The notes below the pieces were generated by a model. It saw nothing but the letters and a program-made list of their open reading frames with translations, was not told the DNA's origin and searched no databases. A program made the position numbers and the translations under genes. This document shows, one piece after another, positions 1 to 6,975 of a stretch of 8,535 bases of DNA; within the stretch, counting starts at the first letter, position 1, and each line of letters begins with the position of its first letter. The stretch is from an uncultured Lachnospiraceae bacterium (GTDB lineage Bacteria; Bacillota; Clostridia; Lachnospirales; Lachnospiraceae), in assembly GCA_947068385.1 (NCBI GenBank), contig CAMTBF010000124.1:1-8535 (forward strand), in the 5' to 3' direction.

Positions 1-27
1 AAAAAAATGTTGTATAGTATGAAAAGC

Positions 28-70
28 AAAGACGCAAAGGAGCGCATTCAGGCTCACTTGCGTCTTTTTT
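28..70 (+). terminator. Terminator-like hairpin in the gltB leader
   Basis: A 10-bp stem is formed by 28-37 and 58-67. Its core is GACGCAA at 31-37 pairing with TTGCGTC at 58-64, and it runs into TTTTTT at 65-70. Inside the 20-base loop a second short stem (GAGC 40-43 with GCTC 52-55) can form. This is the shape of an intrinsic terminator. It ends only 46 bases before the gltB start codon, leaving little room for a promoter between the T-run and the ribosome binding site. It may therefore be either the end of an upstream unit or a transcription attenuator in the gltB leader. A weak -10-like TATAGT lies at 13-18, but no -35 is visible because the window begins there. Confidence 0.75.
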
Positions 71-100
71 CTTGTTTTTCATGTACTGGAAGCAGACCAT

Positions 101-109
101 AGGAAGGAG
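101..109 (+). promoter_or_regulatory. Ribosome binding site that fixes the gltB start
   Basis: AGGAAGGAG lies seven bases before the ATG at 117. The reading frame is open further upstream to a TTG at 72, but that codon sits right after the T-run of the hairpin and has no Shine-Dalgarno sequence. The extra 15 residues it would add have no counterpart in the short propeptide usual for this family. Confidence 0.8.
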
Positions 110-116
110 CGACACT

Positions 117-3100
117 ATGTTTGACGTAAAGAGAGAAGTTCCGCAGTCCCCTCTCTACAGGGAGGCGTTTGAGCATGACAACTGTGGCATCGGGGCCTGT
201 GTGAACATCAGGGGCGAGAAGAGCCGTGCCATCGTGGAGGATGCCCTGAAGATTGTGGAGAACTTAGAGCACAGGGCGGGAAAGGACGCGGAGGGCAAGA
301 CCGGGGACGGCGTAGGGATACTCACCCAGATTCCCCACAGATTCTTCGCCAGGGTGGCGAAGGCCCTTGGGATGGAGCTGGGCGGCGAGCGGGAGTACGG
401 CATCGCTTTCGTCTTCTTCCCCCAGGAGGAGCTGCGCCGGAACCAGGCCAAGAAGATGTTCGAGATCATCGTCCAGAAAGAGGGACTGGAATTCTTAGGC
501 TGGCGGGAGGTGCCCACCTTTCCCAATGTCCTGGGCCAGAAGGCGGTGGAGTGCATGCCCGCGATCATGCAGGGCTTTGTAAGGAAGCCCGGGAATGTGG
601 CGAAGGGGCTGGACTTCGATAGAAGGCTCTACATCGCCAGGCGATTGTTCGAGCAGTCGTCGGAAGACACCTATGTGGTATCGTTTTCCAGCCGTACCAT
701 TGTGTACAAGGGCATGTTCCTGGTGGGGCAGCTGCGCACCTTTTACGCAGACCTCCAGAGCCCGGACTTCGAGTCCGCCATCGCCATGGTGCACTCCCGC
801 TTCTCCACCAACACCAACCCCAGCTGGGAGCGGGCCCATCCCAACCGGCTCATGGTGCACAACGGGGAAATCAACACCATTAGAGGCAACGCGGACAAGA
901 TGCTGGCCAGGGAGGAGAACATGGCTTCGGAGCATTTGAAGGGCCAGATGCACAAGGTTCTCCCCGCCATCAACAAGACCGGCTCCGACTCCGCCATGCT
1001 GGACAACACATTGGAGTTCCTGGTGATGAGCGGCATGGACCTTCCCCTGGCGGTGATGATCGCCATCCCGGAGCCCTGGGCCAACGACAGGGCCATGAGC
1101 CAGACCAAACGGGACTTCTACCAATACTATGCCACCATGATGGAGCCCTGGGACGGCCCGGCCTCCATCCTCTTCTCCGACGGGGACGTGATGGGCGCGG
1201 TGCTGGACCGCAACGGCCTGCGGCCCTCCCGGTACATGATCACGGAGGAGGATACCTTGATCCTGTCCTCCGAGGTGGGCGTGCTGGACATCGCCCCGGA
1301 GAAGATCCGCCGCAAGGAGCGGCTGCGCCCGGGCAAGATGCTGCTGGTGGACACGGTGCAGGGCAGGGTGATTTCCGACGAGGAGCTGAAGGAGACCTAT
1401 GCCTCCAGGCAGCCCTACGGCGAGTGGCTGGACAACAATCTTGTCTTCCTAAAGGATCTGACCATCCCCAACCAGCGGGTGCCGGAATATACCGGGGAGG
1501 AGCGCCAGCGGATGCAGAAGGCTTTCGGCTACACCTATGACGAGCTGAAGACCAGCATTCTGCCCATGGCGAAGAACGGCGGGGAGGCCATCGCGGCCAT
1601 GGGCGTGGACACGCCGCTGCCGGTGCTTAGCCGCTCCCCCCATCCCCTGTTCCACTATTTCAAGCAGCTCTTCGCCCAGGTGACCAATCCTCCCATCGAT
1701 GCCATCCGGGAGGAGATCGTCACCTCCACCACGGTGTACATAGGCACGGAGGGCAATATCCTCCAGGAGATGCCGGAGAACTGCAATGTGCTGCGGGTGA
1801 ACAATCCTATCCTGACCGACACGGATCTGTTGAAGATAAAGAACATGAAGGCCGAGGGCTTCCAGGTGGAGGTGGTGCCTATCACCTATTACAAGAACAC
1901 CAGTTTAGAGCGGGCCATCGACAGGCTCTTCGTGGAGGTGGACAGGGCCTACAGAGAGGGCGTGAACATCCTGATCCTCTCGGACCGGGGCGTGGACGAG
2001 AACCATGTGCCCATGCCGTCCCTTTTGGCGGTGTCCGCCCTGAACCAGTACCTGGTAAAGACGAAGAAGCGCACGAGAGTGGCATTGATCCTGGAATCCG
2101 GGGAGCCCAGGGAGGTGCACCATTTCGCCACGCTCCTAGGGTACGGCGCCTGTGCCATCAACCCTTACCTGGCCCTGGAGAGCATTAGGGAGCTGATCGA
2201 CGACGGGCTGCTGGACAAGGATTATTATGCGGCGGTGAATGATTACAATAGTGCAGTCCTCCACGGCATCGTGAAGATCGCCTCCAAGATGGGCATCAGC
2301 ACCATACAGTCCTATCAGGGCTCCCAGATTTTCGAGGCCATCGGCATCGCGCCGGAGGTGATCGGCAGGTATTTCAGCAATACGGTTTGCCGGGTGGGCG
2401 GCCTGACCCTGAAGGACATCGAGGCCCAGGTGGACGCGCTCCACTCCAAGGCCTTTGATCCACTGGGGCTTACCAGCGATCTGACTTTGGACAGTCCCGG
2501 CCACCACAAGATGCGCAGCGGCGGGGACGAGCATCTCTACAATCCCGCTACCATCCATATGCTGCAGGAATCCACCAGGCGGGGGGACTACGGGATGTTC
2601 CGGAAGTACACCGCCATGGTCAATGACGAGAATTCCATCAAGAACCTCCGTGGGCTGCTGGACTTCCGGTATCCGAAGAAGAAGGTGCCCCTGGAGGAGG
2701 TGGAGCCGGTGGAGGAGATCGTCACCCGGTTCAAGACCGGGGCCATGTCCTACGGCTCCATTTCCAAGGAGGCCCACGAGACTTTGGCCATCGCCATGAA
2801 CCGGCTCCATGGCAAGAGCAATTCCGGCGAGGGCGGGGAGGATGCGGAGCGGCTCACCGTAGGGCCGGACGGCCTGGACAGGTGCTCCGCCATCAAGCAG
2901 GTGGCCAGCGGACGCTTTGGCGTCACCAGTCGGTACCTGGTCAGCGCCAAGGAGATCCAGATCAAGATGGCCCAGGGGGCAAAGCCCGGCGAGGGCGGGC
3001 ATCTGCCTGGGGGGAAGGTGTATCCCTGGATTGCGAAGACCAGGCATTCCACGCCGGGGGTGTCCCTGATTTCGCCGCCGCCTCATCACGATATCTATTC

Positions 3101-4664
3101 CATCGAGGATCTGGCGCAGTTGATCTATGATTTGAAGAACGCGAATAAGGATGCACGGATTTCCGTGAAGTTGGTGTCGGAGGCAGGCGTGGGGACTGTG
3201 GCTGCCGGCGTGGCAAAGGCCGGGGCCCAGGTGATTTTGGTCAGCGGCTATGACGGCGGCACCGGGGCGGCTCCCAGAAGCTCTATCCACAACGCGGGGC
3301 TGCCCTGGGAGCTGGGGCTGGCGGAGACCCATCAGACCTTGATTCAGAACGGGCTGCGGGGGAAGGTGCGGATTGAGACGGACGGGAAGCTCATGAGCGG
3401 CCGGGACGTGGCTATCGCGGCCATTTTGGGGGCGGAGGAGTTCGGCTTCGCCACTGCGCCGTTGGTGACCATGGGCTGTGTCATGATGCGGGTGTGCAAC
3501 CTGGATACCTGCCCGGTGGGCGTGGCTACCCAGAATCCGGAGCTGCGGAAGAACTTTAAAGGGAAGCCGGAGTATGTGGAGAATTTCATGCGGTTCATCG
3601 CCCAGGAGCTGCGGGAGTATATGGCGGACTTAGGCGTGCGCAGCGTGGATGAGCTGGTGGGGCGCACTGATCTGCTGAAGGTGCGGGAGGGCCTGAGCCG
3701 GAGGCAGGAATCGGTGGATCTGACGCAGATTCTCGCCAATCCTTATGAGGGGTCTAAGCAGAGGGTGACTTTTGACCCGAAGCAGGTGTACGATTTTGAG
3801 CTGGAGAAGACCATGGACGAGAGGGTGCTCCTGAAGCAGCTGAAGAAAGCCATGGACGCGGGGCAGAAGCGGAGCCTGGAGGTGGATGTGTCCAATACGG
3901 ACCGGACTTTCGGGACGATCCTGGGCAGCGAGATCACGAAGCGGCTGGGGGACGATTTGGAGGAGGATTCTTACCGGGTGCTGTGCCGGGGCGCGGGCGG
4001 GCAGTCCTTTGGGGCTTTTATTCCGAAGGGGCTGACGCTGGAGCTGGTAGGGGACAGCAATGACTATTTCGGCAAGGGGCTTTCCGGGGGGAAGCTGATT
4101 GTTTATCCGCCTAAGGCCAGCAGGTTTGAGGCCTGTGAGAATATCATTATTGGGAATGTGGCTTTGTATGGGGCTACCAGCGGGAAGGCTTTCATAGGCG
4201 GCGTGGCCGGGGAGCGGTTCTGTGTGCGCAATTCGGGGGCTACGGCTGTGGTGGAGGGCGTTGGGGACCATGGCTGTGAGTATATGACCGGTGGGCGCGT
4301 TGTGGTGCTGGGCGGCACGGGGAAGAATTTCGCGGCGGGCATGAGCGGGGGTGTGGCTTATGTGCTGGATGAGGGGAATGATCTGTATAAGAGGCTGAAT
4401 AAGGAGATGGTTTCCTCCGGGGAGGTCACGGGGAAGTATGACGTGCTGGAGCTGAAGGGGCTTATTCAGGAGCATGTGGCGGCTACGAATTCGGCGAAGG
4501 GGAAGGAGATACTGGAGCGTTTTGAGGAGTATCTGCCGAGGTTCAAGAGGATTATTCCGCATGACTATGAGCGGGTTATGAAGACTATTGTGCAGATGGA
4601 GGAGAAGGGGCTTAGCGCTGAGCAGGCGCAGATTGAGGCTTTTTATGCGAATACCAGGAAGTAG
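117..4664 (+). CDS. gltB: Glutamate synthase (NADPH) large/α subunit
   Basis: This is the large subunit of bacterial glutamate synthase. It hydrolyses glutamine, channels the ammonia through the protein, and makes glutamate from 2-oxoglutarate at an FMN site using electrons from GltD. The product has 1515 residues, a normal full length. Cys23, in the motif DNCGIG, is the expected N-terminal nucleophile after removal of a 22-residue propeptide. The class II glutaminase domain covers about 23-430 and contains HSRFSTNT (226-233), NGEINT (249-254) and GSDSA (289-293). The central domain is about 480-770. The FMN synthase domain is about 830-1200, with GAMSYGS (875-881) and PGEGGH (957-962). Cys1121, Cys1127 and Cys1132 have the C-x5-C-x4-C spacing of the 3Fe-4S cluster. 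The GxGxG β-helix domain starts near 1290. No frameshift or missing key residue was seen. Codon choice changes along the gene: Ile is mostly ATC early and mostly ATT near the 3' end. It is presumably co-transcribed with gltD, since no terminator follows it. Confidence 0.98.
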   Translation: MFDVKREVPQSPLYREAFEHDNCGIGACVNIRGEKSRAIVEDALKIVENLEHRAGKDAEGKTGDGVGILTQIPHRFFARVAKALGMELGGEREYGIAFVFFPQEELRRNQAKKMFEIIVQKEGLEFLGWREVPTFPNVLGQKAVECMPAIMQGFVRKPGNVAKGLDFDRRLYIARRLFEQSSEDTYVVSFSSRTIVYKGMFLVGQLRTFYADLQSPDFESAIAMVHSRFSTNTNPSWERAHPNRLMVHNGEINTIRGNADKMLAREENMASEHLKGQMHKVLPAINKTGSDSAMLDNTLEFLVMSGMDLPLAVMIAIPEPWANDRAMSQTKRDFYQYYATMMEPWDGPASILFSDGDVMGAVLDRNGLRPSRYMITEEDTLILSSEVGVLDIAPEKIRRKERLRPGKMLLVDTVQGRVISDEELKETYASRQPYGEWLDNNLVFLKDLTIPNQRVPEYTGEERQRMQKAFGYTYDELKTSILPMAKNGGEAIAAMGVDTPLPVLSRSPHPLFHYFKQLFAQVTNPPIDAIREEIVTSTTVYIGTEGNILQEMPENCNVLRVNNPILTDTDLLKIKNMKAEGFQVEVVPITYYKNTSLERAIDRLFVEVDRAYREGVNILILSDRGVDENHVPMPSLLAVSALNQYLVKTKKRTRVALILESGEPREVHHFATLLGYGACAINPYLALESIRELIDDGLLDKDYYAAVNDYNSAVLHGIVKIASKMGISTIQSYQGSQIFEAIGIAPEVIGRYFSNTVCRVGGLTLKDIEAQVDALHSKAFDPLGLTSDLTLDSPGHHKMRSGGDEHLYNPATIHMLQESTRRGDYGMFRKYTAMVNDENSIKNLRGLLDFRYPKKKVPLEEVEPVEEIVTRFKTGAMSYGSISKEAHETLAIAMNRLHGKSNSGEGGEDAERLTVGPDGLDRCSAIKQVASGRFGVTSRYLVSAKEIQIKMAQGAKPGEGGHLPGGKVYPWIAKTRHSTPGVSLISPPPHHDIYSIEDLAQLIYDLKNANKDARISVKLVSEAGVGTVAAGVAKAGAQVILVSGYDGGTGAAPRSSIHNAGLPWELGLAETHQTLIQNGLRGKVRIETDGKLMSGRDVAIAAILGAEEFGFATAPLVTMGCVMMRVCNLDTCPVGVATQNPELRKNFKGKPEYVENFMRFIAQELREYMADLGVRSVDELVGRTDLLKVREGLSRRQESVDLTQILANPYEGSKQRVTFDPKQVYDFELEKTMDERVLLKQLKKAMDAGQKRSLEVDVSNTDRTFGTILGSEITKRLGDDLEEDSYRVLCRGAGGQSFGAFIPKGLTLELVGDSNDYFGKGLSGGKLIVYPPKASRFEACENIIIGNVALYGATSGKAFIGGVAGERFCVRNSGATAVVEGVGDHGCEYMTGGRVVVLGGTGKNFAAGMSGGVAYVLDEGNDLYKRLNKEMVSSGEVTGKYDVLELKGLIQEHVAATNSAKGKEILERFEEYLPRFKRIIPHDYERVMKTIVQMEEKGLSAEQAQIEAFYANTRK

Positions 4665-4711
4665 GAGTTTCTGGGGGTGCTGGGCGAGTGTTTGACTGGG
4701 GCACGAGGGAC

Positions 4712-4885
4712 GGCGGGCGGGGCCGGGGCTCTTTGCCCGGCCCGGGCAACGCCGTCGGTGAACTAACTGCTAACTGCGACTAGGACACGAAAGTACCGTG
4801 TCCAAGTCTCCGTAAGCAGTGGATTTCACCGCCGGACTAAGGGCGCCCTCTAGTGCTCGGGCAAAGAGCCCCGGCCCCACCCGCC
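4712..4885 (+). repeat. Long nested inverted repeat between gltB and gltD; possible structured RNA
   Basis: The outer arms 4712-4739 and 4858-4885 pair over 28 positions with one C/A mismatch and are very GC-rich. Nested on nearly the same axis are four further stems. These are 4752-4762 with 4825-4835 (one mismatch), ACTGCT 4766-4771 with 4815-4820, GACT 4778-4781 with 4805-4808, and the tip GGACACG 4783-4789 with 4797-4803, closing a 7-base loop AAAGTAC. Two small palindromes interrupt the rod, GCCCGGGC at 4740-4747 and AGGGCGCCCT at 4840-4849. No T-run follows, so it is not a standard terminator. It carries no open reading frame of note. I do not recognise it as a named riboswitch or ribozyme. 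It could be an mRNA processing or stability element, a stand-alone RNA on either strand, or a palindromic mobile repeat. The fold is read directly; the function is unknown. Confidence 0.8.
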
Positions 4886-4886
4886 T

Positions 4887-4960
4887 GGTTTGCGGCGAGC
4901 TTTAGGAGGGATGGTTGCGAGTGGGGTGAACCCATCCCTGGCTCTCTAATTTACCAAACC
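4887..4960 (+). other. Second foldable element upstream of gltD
   Basis: This begins one base after the large inverted repeat. Its ends GGTTTG (4887-4892) and CAAACC (4955-4960) pair. An inner GAGC (4897-4900) pairs with GCTC (4941-4944), and a central 7-bp stem GGGATGG (4908-4914) pairs with CCATCCC (4932-4938) around a 17-base loop. GGTT (4913-4916) with AACC (4929-4932) offers an alternative extension, and TTAG (4902-4905) with CTAA (4946-4949) another pairing. It ends 33 bases before the gltD Shine-Dalgarno, so it would lie in the gltD 5' leader of any gltBD transcript. The large internal loops could hold conserved bases, as in a regulatory RNA, but I match it to no known class. Confidence 0.45.
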
Positions 4961-5009
4961 GAGCGTATGGCAACAAGTCCAAAACCTAACAGCAAGGAGG
5001 AACAGTGAA

Positions 5010-6503
5010 ATGGGAAAACCGACAGGTTTTATGGAATATAGCAGGGAAGTGAGCGAGGCGCAGGAGCCTTTGGAGCGGATAAGGCATTTTGATGAGTTCC
5101 ATGAGCATCTGCCTAGGGAGAGGCAGCAGCTGCAGGGGGCGCGGTGTATGGAGTGCGGGGTGCCTTTCTGCCAGGCGGGGATGATGATTTGTGGCATGGC
5201 CAGTGGGTGTCCGCTGCACAATCTGGTACCGGAGTGGAATGATTTGGTTTATGTGGGGAACTGGGAGCAGGCTTATAGGAGGCTTAAGAAGACGAACAGT
5301 TTTCCGGAGTTCACGTCCCGGGTGTGTCCGGCGCTTTGCGAGGCGGCTTGTACCTGCGGGCTGAACGGGGAGCCGGTGGCTACCAGGGAGAATGAGTATG
5401 CTATTATTGAGTATGCCTATGAGCAGGGGTATGCGGCTCCGCAGCCGCCTAAGGTGCGCACGGGGAAGAAGGTGGCCGTGGTGGGAAGCGGGCCTTCGGG
5501 GCTTGCGGTGGCGGATCAGTTGAACCGGAGGGGGCATTCGGTGACGGTGTATGAGCGCTCTGACCGTATCGGTGGGTTGTTGATGTATGGGATTCCGAAC
5601 ATGAAGCTGGAGAAGCGGATCGTGGACAGGAAGCGTAAGGTGATGGAGGAAGAGGGGGTCGTCTTCGTCACGGGCGTGGATGTGGGGAAGGATGTGAAGG
5701 CGGAGGAGCTTTTGCGGGACTTCGACCGGGTGGTGCTGGCCTGCGGGGCCTCTAATCCCAGGGACATTAAGGCTCCCGGGAGGGACGCGAAGGGGATTTA
5801 TTTTGCGGTGGACTTCCTGAAGGCGAATACGAAGAGCCTGCTGGATTCCGGGTTCGCGGATAAAGCTTATGTGGATACAAAAGATAAGGATGTAGTCATC
5901 ATCGGCGGCGGGGATACGGGGAACGACTGCGTGGGCACGGCCATCCGCCATGGGGCGAAGAGCGTGACCCAGATTGAGATGATGCCGAAAGCGCCGGATG
6001 TCAGGGCCCAGGACAATCCCTGGCCGGAGTGGCCCAAGGTCTGCAAGACGGACTATGGCCAGCAGGAGGCCATCGCTCTGTATGGGCATGACCCCAGGAT
6101 TTATGAGTCTACGGTGAAGGAGTTCGTGAAGGATAAGGAGGGGAAGCTGACGGCGGTGAAGATCGTGAGGCTTTCCTGGGAGAAGGATGCGGCTACGGGA
6201 CGGATGAAGATGAAGGAGGTTCCGGGCAGCGAAGAGACGCTTCCTGCGGACATGGTGTTGATCGCGGCGGGCTTTCTGGGGGCGCAGAGCTATGTGGCGG
6301 AAAGTTTCGGGGTGGAGCTGAACGAGAGGACGAATGTGAAGACGGAAAGCCAGAAGTACCAGACCAGCAAGGAGAACGTGTTCGTCACCGGGGACATGCA
6401 CCGGGGCCAGTCTTTGGTGGTCTGGGCCATCCGGGAGGGCAGGGAGGCGGCCAGGGCCGTGGACGAGAGCCTTATGGGGTACTCCGGGCTGGCGGTGCAG
6501 TGA
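5010..6503 (+). CDS. gltD: Glutamate synthase (NADPH) small/β subunit
   Basis: The β subunit oxidises NADPH at an FAD site and passes electrons through iron-sulfur clusters to the FMN and 3Fe-4S centre of GltB. At 497 residues it is close to the usual length. The N-terminal cluster domain has Cys46, Cys49, Cys54 and Cys67 (the last in CPLHN), and a second group Cys106, Cys110, Cys114 and Cys116. FAD binding is shown by GSGPSG (159-164). NADPH binding is shown by GGGDTG (299-304). The C-terminal VFVTGD and GQSLVVWAIREG segment closes the FAD site. The start is well set: AAGGAGG at 4994-5000 lies nine bases before the ATG. The stretch between Cys54 and Cys67 is longer than the textbook C-x3-C form and carries an extra Cys61, which I believe is common in clostridial homologues. 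Synonymous codons are T/G-rich at the 5' end and return to C-ending codons in the second half. A terminator follows the stop codon. Confidence 0.97.
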   Translation: MGKPTGFMEYSREVSEAQEPLERIRHFDEFHEHLPRERQQLQGARCMECGVPFCQAGMMICGMASGCPLHNLVPEWNDLVYVGNWEQAYRRLKKTNSFPEFTSRVCPALCEAACTCGLNGEPVATRENEYAIIEYAYEQGYAAPQPPKVRTGKKVAVVGSGPSGLAVADQLNRRGHSVTVYERSDRIGGLLMYGIPNMKLEKRIVDRKRKVMEEEGVVFVTGVDVGKDVKAEELLRDFDRVVLACGASNPRDIKAPGRDAKGIYFAVDFLKANTKSLLDSGFADKAYVDTKDKDVVIIGGGDTGNDCVGTAIRHGAKSVTQIEMMPKAPDVRAQDNPWPEWPKVCKTDYGQQEAIALYGHDPRIYESTVKEFVKDKEGKLTAVKIVRLSWEKDAATGRMKMKEVPGSEETLPADMVLIAAGFLGAQSYVAESFGVELNERTNVKTESQKYQTSKENVFVTGDMHRGQSLVVWAIREGREAARAVDESLMGYSGLAVQ

Positions 6504-6520
6504 GGGATTTGGCTGATTTA

Positions 6521-6563
6521 GGGCTGTTGTACGGTGTTGATTGCGTGCAGCAGCCTGTTTTTT
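6521..6563 (+). terminator. Intrinsic terminator after gltD
   Basis: The stem is GGCTGTTG (6522-6529) pairing with CAGCAGCC (6548-6555), with one G-U pair. It is extended inward by TACG (6530-6533) with CGTG (6544-6547), leaving a 10-base loop. TTTTTT at 6558-6563 follows directly. It starts 18 bases after the gltD stop and marks the end of the glutamate synthase transcript. Confidence 0.85.
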
Positions 6564-6570
6564 GCGTTTT

Positions 6571-6616
6571 AACCTAATAGCTTTGTTATGGCTTTGTTCT
6601 GTTAGAAAATTAGGTT
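6571..6616. repeat. Inverted repeat AACCTAAT/ATTAGGTT, possible operator
   Basis: AACCTAAT (6571-6578) and ATTAGGTT (6609-6616) are perfect 8-base inverted copies 30 bases apart. Between them GCTTTGTT occurs twice, at 6580-6587 and 6591-6598, spaced 11 bases or about one helical turn. The right arm abuts and overlaps the candidate -35 of the next gene, so a regulator binding here is plausible. No regulator is identified. Confidence 0.35.
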
Positions 6617-6643
6617 GCGGGACGTTCTGCTAAATGTTATGAT
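6615..6643 (+). promoter_or_regulatory. Candidate extended -10 promoter for the small gene at 6715
   Basis: TGTTATGAT (6635-6643) is an extended -10 element, five of six on the hexamer TATGAT. A weak -35, TTGCGG (6615-6620), lies 17 bases upstream. Transcription would start near 6650, giving a leader of about 65 bases. The gltD terminator lies upstream, so the small gene needs its own promoter, which fits. Confidence 0.45.
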
Positions 6644-6714
6644 TAAAGATAAGTCAGCATATATAAAAAATCCATCTCCGATTGAACAGGAGAAAGAAAT
6701 GAGGTTTTAGGTCT

Positions 6715-6975
6715 ATGAAGGATGATAGAGTTTATAGTTGGGATGAGCTCGTCAAGAAGTTTCCCGATAAATGGGTGGTAGTTGAGGATGCAGATTTAAC
6801 GGATGCTGGATTCATAAAATCAGGGAAGCTGATTGGGGCATGTGATGACACCGAGATTGATGAGTTTGTAATTTCATGTTATAAGGACAATAAAAATATC
6901 AGTTATGAGAGAACGACAGAAGAAAGCGGGGTGGGAATTGTAAATGTCGAAGATTTTAAGTATGCAGTTAAGTAA
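6715..6975 (+). CDS. Small acidic protein of unknown function (86 residues)
   Basis: I cannot assign a function. The protein is soluble-looking, with no signal peptide or membrane segment, and rich in Asp, Glu and Lys. It opens with a YSWDELVKKFPDKWVVVE segment, reminiscent of small hypothetical proteins that carry a 'FPxxWV' motif near the N-terminus followed by a β-rich region (a loose resemblance from memory). A later segment has CDDTEIDEF and ERTTEES. The start at 6715 has GAGG at 6701-6704, ten bases upstream. The better AGGAG at 6688-6692 would instead serve an ATG at 6699 that reads only Met-Arg-Phe before a stop. The gene is clearly more AT-rich than its neighbours (codons such as ATA, AAT, TTA, GTA), suggesting a separate origin. 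It sits between a terminator and a gene remnant, a typical accessory setting. Confidence 0.7.
   Translation: MKDDRVYSWDELVKKFPDKWVVVEDADLTDAGFIKSGKLIGACDDTEIDEFVISCYKDNKNISYERTTEESGVGIVNVEDFKYAVK

Noticed and set aside
72..116. TTG start that would add 15 residues to GltB
   Set aside because: It lies directly after the hairpin's T-run without a ribosome binding site; the ATG at 117 has an excellent one and gives the expected short propeptide before Cys23.
2136..3332. 398-codon open frame on the minus strand inside gltB
   Set aside because: Mirror of codon bias in a GC-rich gene; the translation is Pro/His/Gly/Leu-rich with no recognisable domain, while the + frame is unmistakable GltB.
3630..4562. 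310-codon minus-strand frame opposite the 3' end of gltB
   Set aside because: Shadow of the GltB reading frame; no Shine-Dalgarno-plus-domain evidence for a separate gene.
4783..4803. Hairpin with CGAAA considered as a hammerhead ribozyme or group II intron domain V piece
   Set aside because: No CUGAUGA core for a hammerhead on either strand, and the stem lacks the AGC/GAAA architecture and reading-frame context of a group II intron.
4911..4949. 12-codon frame after AGGAGGG in the gltD leader, a possible leader peptide
   Set aside because: The Shine-Dalgarno is only one or two bases from the ATG, too close for normal initiation, and the peptide has no run of regulatory codons.
4986..6401. 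471-codon open frame on the minus strand over gltD
   Set aside because: Same cause: composition is Arg/Pro/His/Leu-rich, there is no domain pattern, and the + strand encodes complete GltD.
6699..6710. Tiny frame Met-Arg-Phe-stop with a better ribosome binding site than the 86-residue gene
   Set aside because: Too short to call a gene; it may be chance, or it may reduce initiation at 6715, but the sequence alone cannot decide.
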